Shown here in pieces: positions 32,799 through 42,522 of a stretch of 64,000 nt of DNA. Within the stretch, counting starts at the first letter, position 1, and each line of letters begins with the position of its first letter. The stretch covers positions 62,001 to 126,000 of the forward strand of contig NZ_LR134331.1 of the NCBI RefSeq assembly GCF_900636965.1. The letters run 5' to 3'. Both the position numbers and the translations under genes were made by a program. The notes under the pieces were generated by a model, which saw nothing but the letters and a program-made list of their open reading frames with translations, made no database searches and was not told the DNA's origin. This DNA is from Lacticaseibacillus rhamnosus. Lineage in GTDB: Bacteria > Bacillota > Bacilli > Lactobacillales > Lactobacillaceae.

Positions 32799-35420
32799 GT
32801 GAAAAGAAAAGTTCATGTCATCCATCACACCCACTGGGACTTTGAATGGTATTTCACTGCCAACGAGTCACTGGTGCAGCTGGCTTATCATTTGGATGAA
32901 GTCATGCAAGCCTTAGAGCAACAGCAAATCAGTTACTATTTGCTGGATGGGCAGATGAGTATTCTTGATGATTATTTAACCAGTTTTCCAGAACAAAAAG
33001 AGCGGCTAATGAAGTTAGTCAAAAGCGGCAAACTCGCTATTGGCCCTTGGTATACGCAAACCGATGAATTAATCGTTCGCGGTGAATCGATTGTCAGAAA
33101 TCTGAACCTGGGCATGACGTTAGCAGAATCATTAGGCGGCTGCATGAATGTTGGCTATTTGCCGGATTCTTTTGGGCAAAGTAAAGACATGCCCAAAATC
33201 TACAATGGGGTTGGCATTCAGCAAGCAGTCTTTTGGCGCGGGGTGCCTGACGATGTAACAACGCAGCGTGAATTTTACTGGCAGGCAGAGGATGGTTCCC
33301 AAGTCTTAACTGCGAATATCAAAGACGGCTATTTTGTGGGCGTTGGTCTGATTTATTCTGATGATGCGCCTGCCCTCGTCAAAACGATTGCGGCCGGTGC
33401 TACGGGTGCGGATTTACTGTTACCGGTCGGCGGCGATCAACGGTACATTGATTTCAATCTGCGCGATCGCATGAACCTGTATCGCCAAGTGCTTCCTGAT
33501 ACAGAGCTAGAAGAAAGCAATTACCCCGGGTTTTTTGAGGCAATTAAAGAAAACGAGCTACCAACAATCACCGGCGAATTTATTTCTAGTGCAGTCTCCA
33601 AGATCCATCGTTCCATTTACTCTTCTCGTTACGATCATAAATACTTAAATGATAAAGTGGAACGGCGCATGATTTATCAAGTGGAGCCGCTGATGGTGAT
33701 GGCAGAAAAATGCGGAATCCCTTATAAGCAAGGTTTGCTAGATCGAATCTGGAAATTGCTGAATAAAAACCACGCACATGACTCTGCCGGCGGGTGTAAT
33801 AGCGACAAAACGAATCTGATCATCACCGCGCGCTATGTTGAAGCAGATCAGCTTTCTTACTCATTAGTGGATTACCTGACCAGAAAAATTTCCGAATCGC
33901 GAGTTCAGGTATCCGAAGGCGAATTGGTGATTTTTAATACCTTGCCGTGGACGACTAAAAAGGTCATAAAATGTGAGGTATCGACTCACTTTGCCGCGAT
34001 CGCACTTGAAAAAGACGGCGTGACGGTTCCGGTCGAATGTTTACAAACACGCAAAGAATCGAATCGTTCCATTCGCCGAAAAGAAGTGGCGGATGCACCA
34101 GCCAACGCTTATTTCGTTCATGAATTATTGATTGAAGCAGAAGTGCCGCCGCTTAGTTTTGTAGCGTATCAAGTGGTTGAAAAAACTCGCATATCCGCTA
34201 ATAAACTGCTAGCTGAAACCGCGGCTGTTTCAATTGAAAATGAGGCGTATCAGGTGACCTTTGAGGCAGGCGAACTATCCTTAATCGACCGCAAACGCAA
34301 AGCCGCTTATCAGAACTTTTTGGCGTTTGAAGATAGCGGGGATGAAGGCGATACCTATGATTATTCGCCGCCTTATGTGGATGATCGGTATCGGCTCAAT
34401 TTGAATGGTGCTACTTGTCACACGATCCGCAACCAACTAATGGAAAAACTCATTATGACCGGTGAGTGGCAAGTTGCCAAAGACCTAAAGGAACGCCAAG
34501 CTAAAAAGCGAACCCAGGCAATCCCTTATGAATTGACGATTGAACTATTAAAAGGCAGTCGCCAGCTTCAATTTCATTTGGAGCTCGACAATCGTGCGTG
34601 TGATCACCGGATGCGGGTGTTGATTGAGACACCGAATCAGAATGCCTTTTCATACTCGGACACGCCGTTTGGTACGGTGAAGCGAGCGGTTGAGGATCCT
34701 CATATTGACGATTGGCAACAACTGGGCTGGCGGGAAGAACCAACGGCAATTTTCCCAATGCTGACGTATGTAAACAGTCATGATGCGACAACCAGCTGGA
34801 CAGTTTTTAGCAAAGGGATCAAAGAGTATCAATTCATCGGGGAAAAGTTTCAAACGATAGCCTTGACGCTGTTTCGCTCGGTCGGTTATCTCGGCCGGCC
34901 GGATCTGCTAAGACGGCCAGGGGTGGCTTCAGGCAATGAGTTTAAAGCCATTCCGACACCAGATAGTCAGTTGCAAAAGAAAATGCGCTTCAAATTCGCA
35001 CTGCAGTTAGATCACGATTTTCAGCCAGCAAGCTTGGCAAAAGATTATCTCGACTATGCGATCAGCAACCCGCATTACCAGATCCAAGACCTGAATCGCT
35101 TTACCACAACGCTTAAGTATTTTGTCTCGAATCCCTTAGACCATCAAGTGCCAACACCAAAAGGAATGACGCTTGACAGTGAGACGCTGGTTTTCAGCTC
35201 ATTACGCAAAAGTAACGACGAACCGGGCTTTGATATTCGGGTTTATAATCCGGATCTTAACCGGGAAGTGGACGGCGGCAGTATCAAAGGCTTGCGTAAT
35301 GTGCGGTATACGTTTGTAGATCTAAGGGGTCATGCTGTCGCTGAAACCCAAGAAGATGATACGATTCTCCTAGGCACCTTTAAACCGGGTGAAATTAAAA
35401 CGGTCCATATCGTTGAATGA
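32799..35420 (+). CDS. GH38 alpha-mannosidase (MngB-like)
   Basis: An 873-residue GH38 enzyme. The metal-binding motif HTHWDFEW (H12, D14) and GYLPDSFGQS with the nucleophile D123 are visible, and HAHDSAGG near residue 331 supplies the later metal ligand. A beta-sandwich-rich C-terminal region follows. There is no signal peptide. The start is GTG 32799, 7 nt after the EIIA stop. Next to a PTS importer it probably hydrolyses a phosphorylated mannosyl compound, releasing mannose 6-phosphate, like mannosylglycerate hydrolase MngB; a mannobiose-type substrate from glycans is equally possible. Confidence 0.9.
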   Translation: MKRKVHVIHHTHWDFEWYFTANESLVQLAYHLDEVMQALEQQQISYYLLDGQMSILDDYLTSFPEQKERLMKLVKSGKLAIGPWYTQTDELIVRGESIVRNLNLGMTLAESLGGCMNVGYLPDSFGQSKDMPKIYNGVGIQQAVFWRGVPDDVTTQREFYWQAEDGSQVLTANIKDGYFVGVGLIYSDDAPALVKTIAAGATGADLLLPVGGDQRYIDFNLRDRMNLYRQVLPDTELEESNYPGFFEAIKENELPTITGEFISSAVSKIHRSIYSSRYDHKYLNDKVERRMIYQVEPLMVMAEKCGIPYKQGLLDRIWKLLNKNHAHDSAGGCNSDKTNLIITARYVEADQLSYSLVDYLTRKISESRVQVSEGELVIFNTLPWTTKKVIKCEVSTHFAAIALEKDGVTVPVECLQTRKESNRSIRRKEVADAPANAYFVHELLIEAEVPPLSFVAYQVVEKTRISANKLLAETAAVSIENEAYQVTFEAGELSLIDRKRKAAYQNFLAFEDSGDEGDTYDYSPPYVDDRYRLNLNGATCHTIRNQLMEKLIMTGEWQVAKDLKERQAKKRTQAIPYELTIELLKGSRQLQFHLELDNRACDHRMRVLIETPNQNAFSYSDTPFGTVKRAVEDPHIDDWQQLGWREEPTAIFPMLTYVNSHDATTSWTVFSKGIKEYQFIGEKFQTIALTLFRSVGYLGRPDLLRRPGVASGNEFKAIPTPDSQLQKKMRFKFALQLDHDFQPASLAKDYLDYAISNPHYQIQDLNRFTTTLKYFVSNPLDHQVPTPKGMTLDSETLVFSSLRKSNDEPGFDIRVYNPDLNREVDGGSIKGLRNVRYTFVDLRGHAVAETQEDDTILLGTFKPGEIKTVHIVE

Positions 35421-35431
35421 GGAGAAAACGA

Positions 35432-36223
35432 ATGCCAGAAGATATTTTTATTTTAATCGAGTCGTGTCGGTTGAACTTCACTGCTGTGGAACAGGTGATC
35501 GCCGACTACCATTTGAGTAAACAACCGGCGATGACCATTGATAAATCATCTGCGCACTTAGCGGTATCAAAAGCTTCTATTACGCGGTTTTGCAAGAAGA
35601 TCGGTTTGAGTAATTACAAAGAGTTGGTCTTTCTTTACAAGCTGTCTTTAAATCAGGAAACGACTGATTTATCCGTATCCTCAAAAATCACGGCAGCCTA
35701 TCATTCGCTTGCAACCCGCAGTGACAGTCATTATTCACAAGCAGTCATTGATGCTTTTTGTGAACGGCTGCATCAACATAGAATCATTCATTTTTTTGGT
35801 AAAGGCTTCAATTCTTACGCTGGCGCCGATTTCCAGTTCAAGTTTTCCCGAGTCGGCAAGTATGTCCGTGTGATTACTGATGAAAATTCGATTTTGATGT
35901 CCGCCAATTTTGCGAACCAAGATGAGTTAATCATGGTGGCTAGTTTACGTGGGGATGACGAAGAGTTGCTGAAAGCGATGAAAATTGCCAAGCAGCGGCA
36001 GGTACCGATTCTATTGATTACGTCTAATCGTTATTCACAACTTGTTACCCATGCAGACGTGACGCTTATTGCTGCCAGTTTGACCAAAGAAGAGGCTTTA
36101 GGCAATATCTCACCACAAATTCCGATTTTGATTCAGTTGGATATGGTTTATGAGCGCTATATCCATTTATATGCCGATGCCGTTTCTCAATGGTTGGCGT
36201 CGGAACAAATTTTACACAAGTAA
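35432..36223 (+). CDS. RpiR-family transcriptional regulator
   Basis: A 263-residue regulator. The N-terminal helix-turn-helix (AHLAVSKASITRFCKKIGLS, about 47-66) and a C-terminal SIS sugar-phosphate-binding domain (FFGKGFNSYAGADFQFKFSR; MVASLRGDDEELLKAMKIAK) are clear. ATG 35432 follows GAGGAG; an ATG overlapping the previous stop at 35417 is possible. It probably controls this operon in response to a sugar phosphate. Confidence 0.92.
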   Translation: MPEDIFILIESCRLNFTAVEQVIADYHLSKQPAMTIDKSSAHLAVSKASITRFCKKIGLSNYKELVFLYKLSLNQETTDLSVSSKITAAYHSLATRSDSHYSQAVIDAFCERLHQHRIIHFFGKGFNSYAGADFQFKFSRVGKYVRVITDENSILMSANFANQDELIMVASLRGDDEELLKAMKIAKQRQVPILLITSNRYSQLVTHADVTLIAASLTKEEALGNISPQIPILIQLDMVYERYIHLYADAVSQWLASEQILHK

Positions 36224-36233
36224 CGGAGGAAGC

Positions 36234-37604
36234 ATGAAGAAATTTCCCGAGAACTTTTTGTGGGGCGCTGCAATGTCGGCACCGCAAACAGAAGGCCAGA
36301 GTTTAAATTTCGGAAAATCAGCCACCACCTGGGATTACTGGTTTCAAACCGCACCGGAGAAGTTTCACCAGCAACAAGGACCAGCGATCACATCTGATGT
36401 TTACGGCCAGTATTTAAAGGATTGTCAACGCATGCAGGAAATCGGGTTGAATTCAGTCAGAACATCGATTTCCTGGGCCCGTCTCTTGCCAGATGGAAAG
36501 ACGGTCAACCCACAAGCAGTCGCGTTTTACCGGCAGTATTTTACCGCCATGCGTGATCATGGGGTCGAACCGATCATCAACCTGTTTCATTTTGACATGC
36601 CGATGTGGTTGATGGCGCGTGGTGGCTGGGAAAGTCGGGAAGCCATTGCCGCCTTTGCCTTTTACGCCCAGACATCATTTGAGTTGTTCGGTGATCTGGT
36701 TAAAAAATGGACGACCTTTAACGAGCCGCTTGTCCATGTGGAATGCGGCTACCTGCATCAGTATCACTACCCAGCAGTAGTCGATTTTAAGCGGGCTGTC
36801 CAGGTGGCTTATCATACCTTGCTTGCACATAAAGCAGCAGTCGCGAAGTTTAGAAACGCGCTGCCGTCTGGTGAGATCGGAATCATTTTGAATATTTCAC
36901 CGACATATCCCAAAAGTGAAGCAACTGCGGACATGTTGGCAGCTAGGCGCTCGGATCTCCTGAACACGCGTAGTTTCCTGGATCCCGCAGTTTTGGGGAC
37001 CATTCCGGATGAGCTAGTTGCGTTGTTAAGTGAAAATGAATTGCTGCCAGTGACGAAACCCGAAGATCAGGCACTGATTAAAGACCATATCGTGGATTTC
37101 ATCGGCTTAAATTATTACCAACCGCGCCGAGTTCAGGCACCAACAGCTCCCAAAACGCCTGCGCAAATGCCGGCCGACTTTTATCAGCCGTATGATTGGC
37201 CCGCCAAAAAGATCAATCCTCATCGCGGCTGGGAAATCTATCCCAAAGCGCTTTACGATGTCGCCATGATGATGAAAAACGACTATCACAACATGCCATG
37301 GTACGTGAGCGAAAATGGTATGGGGGTCGCAAACGAAGAAGCTTTTATGGCGGACAATGGCGAGATTCAAGACGACTATCGCATCGCATTTATGAAAGAA
37401 CACTTAAACTACTTGCACCAAGGTATTCGCGAAGGCAGCAACTGCTTTGGGTATCATGCTTGGACGTTCGTGGATTGCTGGTCGTGGTTAAATGGCTATA
37501 AGAATCGCTATGGGTTTTATCGGCTGGATTTAGCGACAGGCCAACGATCAATGAAGAAAAGTGGCCGCTGGATGGGGCAGGTCAGTGAAAACAATGGATT
37601 TTAG
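36234..37604 (+). CDS. GH1 beta-glycosidase (6-phospho-beta-glucosidase-like)
   Basis: A 456-residue GH1 enzyme. Acid/base TFNEP has E164 and the nucleophile is E360 in WYVSENGMG. In phospho-glycosidases the phosphate is held by Ser, Lys and Tyr spaced S-x6-K-x-Y; here S417 and Y426 are kept but the Lys position is N424 with K423 beside it. Thus the enzyme may use a phosphorylated or an unusual substrate. GGAGG lies upstream of ATG 36234. In an operon with PTS, alpha-mannosidase and ROK kinase it would act on a second linkage of the imported oligosaccharide. Confidence 0.88.
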   Translation: MKKFPENFLWGAAMSAPQTEGQSLNFGKSATTWDYWFQTAPEKFHQQQGPAITSDVYGQYLKDCQRMQEIGLNSVRTSISWARLLPDGKTVNPQAVAFYRQYFTAMRDHGVEPIINLFHFDMPMWLMARGGWESREAIAAFAFYAQTSFELFGDLVKKWTTFNEPLVHVECGYLHQYHYPAVVDFKRAVQVAYHTLLAHKAAVAKFRNALPSGEIGIILNISPTYPKSEATADMLAARRSDLLNTRSFLDPAVLGTIPDELVALLSENELLPVTKPEDQALIKDHIVDFIGLNYYQPRRVQAPTAPKTPAQMPADFYQPYDWPAKKINPHRGWEIYPKALYDVAMMMKNDYHNMPWYVSENGMGVANEEAFMADNGEIQDDYRIAFMKEHLNYLHQGIREGSNCFGYHAWTFVDCWSWLNGYKNRYGFYRLDLATGQRSMKKSGRWMGQVSENNGF

Positions 37605-37613
37605 AGGTGACCA

Positions 37614-38489
37614 ATGAGTCTAGGGGTATTTGATATAGGCGGAACCACGGTTAAGCACGGCATTTGGGAGCATCAGCAGTTAAGCCCAGTCAACGCTTTT
37701 CCAACACCTGTCACATTTGATGAATTACTAAGAAATATGGCCGAAATTATCCGCGATGCCAAGCGCCCGCTAACAGGCATTGCAATCAGTGCACCAGGAG
37801 CAGTTGACCAAGAAAAGCGGAAAATACTAGGCATCAGCGCCGTGCCCTACATCCATCAACGGCCGATCTTTGATGAACTCGAACAACATCTCGGCTTGCC
37901 GGTGACAATCGAGAATGATGCCAACTGTGCAGGGATAGCCGAAGTAGAACTAGGTGTCGGCAGAGAAGCACAAAATATTGTCTTTGTTGTTCTGGGTACC
38001 GGAGTCGGCGGCGCACTTTTTGTTAATCGACAACTGTATAAAGGAAGTCATCTGTTTGGTGGAGAAATCGGCCTGCTGAAAAGTCAGAGTCAGCAAATCT
38101 TTAGTCAAACCGGAACCTTGGTCAAAGTCGCACAAGCTTATTCTGAACAAGTCAATCGTACGGTTGATGGAAAAATGCTCTATGAGTTAAGCGAAAATGG
38201 GGACACACTTGCAAAATCGGCGTTGGATGAAATGTATCAGACCATAGCAAAAAACCTCTATAATCTTCAAGTTCTATTCGACCCGGAAATGATTGTTTTA
38301 GGCGGCGGCATCTCTCGGCGGCCAACATTAGCAGCTGAACTTTCAGGGCGATTATTTGAGCAACTAAAAAAAGAAGGCATTGAGGAAATCATGCCTGTTG
38401 TCAAATGCTGCCATTTTCATAATGATGCCAATCTAATTGGGGCGGCGATGAACTTCCAGAAGATTTTCCCTGATCAGCATCGGAGTTAA
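37614..38489 (+). CDS. ROK-family sugar kinase
   Basis: A 291-residue ROK protein. The ATP-binding FDIGGTTVKHGIWE at the N terminus, ENDANCAGIAE with the catalytic Asp, and VLGTGVGGALFVN are present. The zinc motif CxCGxxGCxE usual after GEIG is missing (GGEIGLLKSQSQQIFSQTG). GAGGTGA precedes the start. It probably phosphorylates glucose, mannose or another hexose released by the glycosidases of this operon. Confidence 0.9.
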   Translation: MSLGVFDIGGTTVKHGIWEHQQLSPVNAFPTPVTFDELLRNMAEIIRDAKRPLTGIAISAPGAVDQEKRKILGISAVPYIHQRPIFDELEQHLGLPVTIENDANCAGIAEVELGVGREAQNIVFVVLGTGVGGALFVNRQLYKGSHLFGGEIGLLKSQSQQIFSQTGTLVKVAQAYSEQVNRTVDGKMLYELSENGDTLAKSALDEMYQTIAKNLYNLQVLFDPEMIVLGGGISRRPTLAAELSGRLFEQLKKEGIEEIMPVVKCCHFHNDANLIGAAMNFQKIFPDQHRS

Positions 38490-38612
38490 GTAAGTTTAAA
38501 TCCGATTGGGTCAAGTTTTATGGCAACTCTTAGCCATCATTATTAAGTGAAGCGTGTTGAATGATTACCTGGAAATCCTATAGACTGAGATTAAGCTCAA
38601 AGAGGAGATTGA

Positions 38613-38738
38613 ATGACTCTTACAGTCCTCCTAGGTCTTTCTCCTTTACTTTGCATTCGAGTCGTTATATTATCAGAATGCTTTTATTTACCGATTAATG
38701 GGTCCATCTCAATTTATGGCGAGGAGGATGGAACATGA
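38613..38738 (+). CDS. Small ORF, 41 residues
   Basis: Begins MTLTVLLGLSPLLCIRVVIL and ends ISIYGEEDGT; the first half is hydrophobic. AGAGGAGATT is an excellent ribosome binding site 6-8 nt upstream, and its stop overlaps the ATG of the next small gene (ATGA). The site can pair with TCCTCCT about 25 nt downstream, so translation may be controlled by structure. No family is recognised; it could be a short membrane peptide or leader peptide. Confidence 0.45.
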   Translation: MTLTVLLGLSPLLCIRVVILSECFYLPINGSISIYGEEDGT

Positions 38739-38908
38739 CACTGCTTAGAAAAGTTATTTGGGTATTCGTGTTTGTTATTTATGGGGTAGTGCTTTTTTGG
38801 GCTTCGTTTTACAGCAACAGTGCTTATTTTTTACCGGTGATCGCCATCCCTGCTATTTTTTCGGGAATATTTTGGCTAATCGAAAATGTTAAGAAAAACA
38901 AGAAGTGA
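38735..38908 (+). CDS. Small membrane protein, 57 residues
   Basis: Begins MTLLRKVIWVFVFVIYGVVL, with a second helix VIAIPAIFSGIFWLI and a basic tail (ENVKKNKK). GAGGAGG precedes the ATG by 6 nt. Two membrane helices and its strong site make it a credible gene. It is overlapped by the upstream 41-codon ORF by 4 nt, suggesting coupled translation. No function is assigned. Confidence 0.6.
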   Translation: MTLLRKVIWVFVFVIYGVVLFWASFYSNSAYFLPVIAIPAIFSGIFWLIENVKKNKK

Positions 38909-39043
38909 GGAATGTTCGTCTTACTGTGCCACTTTGGTTTAGCAAGATGCTTTATTGTCGATTGATATTACGTTCCGCCCTCTTTTGTTGCTTTAACTGA
39001 ATGCTTAAGAAGCGGTTGCTTAGAACGTAAATCAATAAAAATG

Positions 39044-39085
39044 AAAAAGATCGCAGTACTCGGTTTGAGAGTATTGCGATCTTTT
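39044..39085. terminator. Intrinsic terminator, bidirectional
   Basis: AAAAAGATCGCAGTACTC pairs with GAGTATTGCGATCTTTTT. It lies just past the trpA stop on the minus strand and can end the trp operon. Confidence 0.85.
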
Positions 39086-39133
39086 TGGCCAGTGGCTACT
39101 TTACGGATCAAGTCTACTTAAATCAGACAACAT

Positions 39134-39943
39134 TTAAGCATTCCTACTAACGACAGACTCGGTTTGCTTTTGCGTATCAACCGCTGCCCGAATCGCCTTT
39201 GTAAACTGCTCAATCGCAGCGGGGGCGTTTTGCGCTTCCTTGGCGACAATGTCCACGATGGCGCTGCCGATAATGACGCCATCCGCAATCGACGCCATGG
39301 TTTGGGCTTGTTGCGGGGTATGGATACCGAAGCCGATTGCTGTTGGCACATCAGTGTAGCGTTTGATTTCCGTAACCAACGTTTTTAGACCGGTGAAAAA
39401 TTCGTCCCGTTCACCGGTGATGCCCACAGAGGAAACCACGTAGATGAAACCAGAAGCACTTTTGGCAATTTTTTCGATCCGGTGGCCAGAAGTCGGTGTG
39501 ATTAACGGGATAATATCAATGCCATACTTTTCTGCAAACGGCACAATTTCAGCGCGACTTTCGTATGGCAGATCGGGGATCACCAGACCGCTAACCTTTA
39601 GCTCGGCGCAACGCTTCAAAAAGGTATCGTAGCCGTACTTAAAGACGATGTTTAAGTAAGTCAGAAACACGATCGGCACTGCGGTTTTCTTCCGCGCTGC
39701 TTCAACGATTTCAAAAACGGTTTTGGTGCGCACGTTGGCAGCAAATGCGCGCAGGTCCGCAGCCTGAATCACTGGCCCATCCGCAACCGGGTCAGAAAAG
39801 GGGATACCCAATTCGACAATATCCGCGCCGCCATGTGCAAGGGCAACAATGTTTTTGACAGTGGTATCCAAGTCCGGGTCGTCCGCAACGACAAAAGGGA
39901 TGAAAGCTTTATGATTTTTGAAGATGGCAGCTAAATTACTCAT
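39134..39943 (-). CDS. trpA: Tryptophan synthase alpha subunit
   Basis: A 269-residue TIM-barrel enzyme. [20 protein letters not shown] contains the catalytic Glu and Asp; [10 protein letters not shown] and [13 protein letters not shown] are family blocks. It cleaves indole-3-glycerol phosphate to indole, which passes to TrpB. ATG 39943 overlaps the end of trpB by 8 nt. Longer in-frame starts lie within trpB. Confidence 0.97.
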   Translation of the reverse strand: MSNLAAIFKNHKAFIPFVVADDPDLDTTVKNIVALAHGGADIVELGIPFSDPVADGPVIQAADLRAFAANVRTKTVFEIVEAARKKTAVPIVFLTYLNIVFKYGYDTFLKRCAELKVSGLVIPDLPYESRAEIVPFAEKYGIDIIPLITPTSGHRIEKIAKSASGFIYVVSSVGITGERDEFFTGLKTLVTEIKRYTDVPTAIGFGIHTPQQAQTMASIADGVIIGSAIVDIVAKEAQNAPAAIEQFTKAIRAAVDTQKQTESVVSRNA

Positions 39944-41156
39944 CAACGTCAACTCCTTTGTATTTGGCAATGCTAGCAACATCTTTATCGCCGCGGCCGG
40001 ATAAGGTGCAGATGATGATTTGGTCCTTGGCCATGGTTGGGGCAATTTTTTCAACGTAAGCAATGGCGTGGCAGCTTTCGATCGCCGCGACAATGCCTTC
40101 TTGTCTCGCGATGTATTCAAATGCCTGAACTGCTTCGTCATCGGTGATCCCAACATATTGGGCACGGCCTGCTTCGGCGAGGGCGGCGTGTTCCGGGCCA
40201 ACGCCGGGGTAGTCAAGACCAGCAGAGATGGAGTAAACCGGATCGATTTGTCCATCTTCGTTTTGCATGAATAAGGATTTCATGCCGTGGAAAATACCGA
40301 CACTGCCGCGTTCGATCGTAGCAGCGGTTCGCGCCGTATCAACACCTTTGCCAGCGGCTTCAACGCCGACCAGTTGTACAGAAGGCTCATCAATGTATGC
40401 GGCAAAACTGCCAATGGCGTTACTGCCGCCGCCGACACAGGCTACGATCATGTCCGGCAGCTGTCCTGCTTTAGCCTGCAGTTGTTGCTTGGATTCAATG
40501 GAAATGACGCTTTGAAAATGTTTGACCATCTCCGGAAATGGTGCTGGACCCACGGCTGAACCAAGCACATAAAAGGTGTCATCGCTGCGACTGGCCCATT
40601 CCTGAAGGGCAGCGTTGACCGCGTCTTTAAGCACCATCGAGCCGCTGGTGACAGAATGGACTTTGGCGCCGAGCAAGGTCATGCGATAAACATTTAACTT
40701 TTGGCGGTCAGTGTCTTCTTTTCCCATGAAAATTTCACATTCCATGCCCATCAAAGCGGCAATCGTTGCGGTGGCAACACCGTGTTGGCCAGCGCCGGTT
40801 TCGGCAATTAACCGGATTTTGCCTAGATGCTTGGCGAGTAAGGCTTGTCCGATAACATTGTTGATTTTATGGGCACCAGTATGATTGAGATCCTCACGTT
40901 TGAGATAGATCTTGGCCCCGCCTAAGTCTTCGGTCATGTTTTTGGCGTAATACAGTAGCGATGGTCGGTTAGCATAATTGACTAACAAATCGTTGAGTTC
41001 GGCTTTGAATTGCGGGTCGTCTTTTAAAGTGTTGAAAGCCGCGGTGATTTTTTCGAGTTCGGTCATTAAGGTTTCCGGGATATACTGGCCGCCAAAGTCG
41101 TTGCCATAGCGGCCGGCGCGGTTTGTAGGTTGAGCAGTTTCATTTAGTGTTTTCAT
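39936..41156 (-). CDS. trpB: Tryptophan synthase beta subunit
   Basis: A 406-residue PLP enzyme. [16 protein letters not shown] includes the PLP Lys, and GGGSNAIG is the phosphate-binding loop. It condenses indole with serine to make tryptophan. ATG 41156 follows AAGAGGAAATC and overlaps the trpF end; longer forms extend into trpF. Confidence 0.97.
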   Translation of the reverse strand: MKTLNETAQPTNRAGRYGNDFGGQYIPETLMTELEKITAAFNTLKDDPQFKAELNDLLVNYANRPSLLYYAKNMTEDLGGAKIYLKREDLNHTGAHKINNVIGQALLAKHLGKIRLIAETGAGQHGVATATIAALMGMECEIFMGKEDTDRQKLNVYRMTLLGAKVHSVTSGSMVLKDAVNAALQEWASRSDDTFYVLGSAVGPAPFPEMVKHFQSVISIESKQQLQAKAGQLPDMIVACVGGGSNAIGSFAAYIDEPSVQLVGVEAAGKGVDTARTAATIERGSVGIFHGMKSLFMQNEDGQIDPVYSISAGLDYPGVGPEHAALAEAGRAQYVGITDDEAVQAFEYIARQEGIVAAIESCHAIAYVEKIAPTMAKDQIIICTLSGRGDKDVASIAKYKGVDVDE

Positions 41157-41739
41157 AAATGATTTCCTCTTTTGCGTTTTGAGTAAATTGATGAATTTTA
41201 TGCGCATCTTTGTGACCGGCAGTTTCAACGCCGCTGGACACGTCAACGATAGTAGGGTGGACGACTTGAATGGCACGGGCAACGTTTTCCGGCGTCAGAC
41301 CACCGGCTAGAATCAGTGGTCGCGTGATGTGTGGAATAGCCGCTAGATTGAGCAGTTGGCCACTACCTTTTCCGCTGTCGACCATGAGATAATCAGCCGG
41401 CGAAGTTAAGTCAATTGCCTGGCGTTCAAAGACCTGGATGACTTGCAGGCCAGCGTGTTGCAGCTGCTTAATTTCGGTTGGTGTACTTGTTCGATGCAGC
41501 TGCGCAATTTCAATGGCGCCGGCTTGATAAATCGCCAGAATATCGGCGACCGATTCATGAACGAAAACGCCCACTGGTTGAATATCGGGATGGAGTAACT
41601 TGCGTAAAGCCACTGCCTGCTCCAGGGTGACGTGATGCCGTCCGGAAGCAAAAACGAACCCGGCGAAATCCGCTTGAGCAGCATTGATGGCTAAAATATC
41701 TTCGGGATGCATTAAGCCGCAGATTTTCACTTTTACCAT
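41140..41739 (-). CDS. trpF: Phosphoribosylanthranilate isomerase
   Basis: A 199-residue TIM barrel. [12 protein letters not shown] has the catalytic Cys, and [11 protein letters not shown] and [11 protein letters not shown] are the phosphate-binding and C-terminal signatures. It converts PRA to CdRP. GGGGGA precedes the start. Its end overlaps trpB by 17 nt. Confidence 0.96.
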   Translation of the reverse strand: MVKVKICGLMHPEDILAINAAQADFAGFVFASGRHHVTLEQAVALRKLLHPDIQPVGVFVHESVADILAIYQAGAIEIAQLHRTSTPTEIKQLQHAGLQVIQVFERQAIDLTSPADYLMVDSGKGSGQLLNLAAIPHITRPLILAGGLTPENVARAIQVVHPTIVDVSSGVETAGHKDAHKIHQFTQNAKEEIIYENTK

Positions 41740-41742
41740 TTT

Positions 41743-42522
41743 TCAAATCCCCCTGAATGCCGTAATTAATTCCCGCTTGTGCTTGGAGCGCATGAGGGTT
41801 TCACCGATTAAGACGGCGTTGAAACCGGCTGCAGCTAACTTTTCGACATCTTGTTGCGTTTGGATCCCGCTTTCGGCGATAACAGGAATCGAGTCAGGAA
41901 CCATGGCGCGTAGTTTCAGACTGTTTGTAAAATCAACCTGAAAATTTTTCAAATTCCGGTTGTTAGTGCCGATGATTTTTGCGCCTGATTGCAAAGCACG
42001 GGTCACTTCTTCGGCGGTGTAGGCTTCAACAATGGCTTGCATGCCGAGATTCTCCGCGAGTTGGCGGAAGGTGCGTAATTGTTGATCAGTTAAGATGGCA
42101 ACAATGAGTAAAATAATGGACGCACCATTTGCCTTGGCTTCGTAAATCATATAGGGATCAATCGTAAAATCTTTACGCAGTGTGGGCACTGAGACTTGTT
42201 GGCTGATCGTCTTTAAATAGCGAAGATGGCCGTTGAAGTAATCAGGTTCAGTGAGGACGGAAATAGCATCGACGCCGGCTTGTTCGTAAGCTTGAGCAAT
42301 CGCCATATAAGGAAAATCCGCCACGATCGTTCCTTTTGATGGCGAAGCTTTTTTGACCTCGGCGATAACGTGTAAACCAGGCTGCTTTAAGATGGTGAGG
42401 AAGTCTGATTTTGTGGTGGGTGGTTGATGGGCAACGATGCGTTTGAGTTCAGTTAAGGATTGGCGTTGTTGGTGGCGAGCAAGGCGGATTTTGGTTGCTG
42501 CCACGAGATCATCTAAGATCAT
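41743..42522 (-). CDS. trpC: Indole-3-glycerol phosphate synthase
   Basis: A 259-residue TIM barrel. [13 protein letters not shown] holds the catalytic Lys, and [11 protein letters not shown] and [13 protein letters not shown] are the family motifs. It cyclises CdRP to indole-3-glycerol phosphate. Its ATG overlaps the trpD stop (ATGA). Confidence 0.97.
   Translation of the reverse strand: MILDDLVAATKIRLARHQQRQSLTELKRIVAHQPPTTKSDFLTILKQPGLHVIAEVKKASPSKGTIVADFPYMAIAQAYEQAGVDAISVLTEPDYFNGHLRYLKTISQQVSVPTLRKDFTIDPYMIYEAKANGASIILLIVAILTDQQLRTFRQLAENLGMQAIVEAYTAEEVTRALQSGAKIIGTNNRNLKNFQVDFTNSLKLRAMVPDSIPVIAESGIQTQQDVEKLAAAGFNAVLIGETLMRSKHKRELITAFRGI

Noticed and set aside
32799-33900. Alternative reading of the GH38 gene as starting at 32766
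   Set aside because: That start lies within the EIIA gene and lacks a ribosome binding site; GTG 32799 gives the normal family N terminus.
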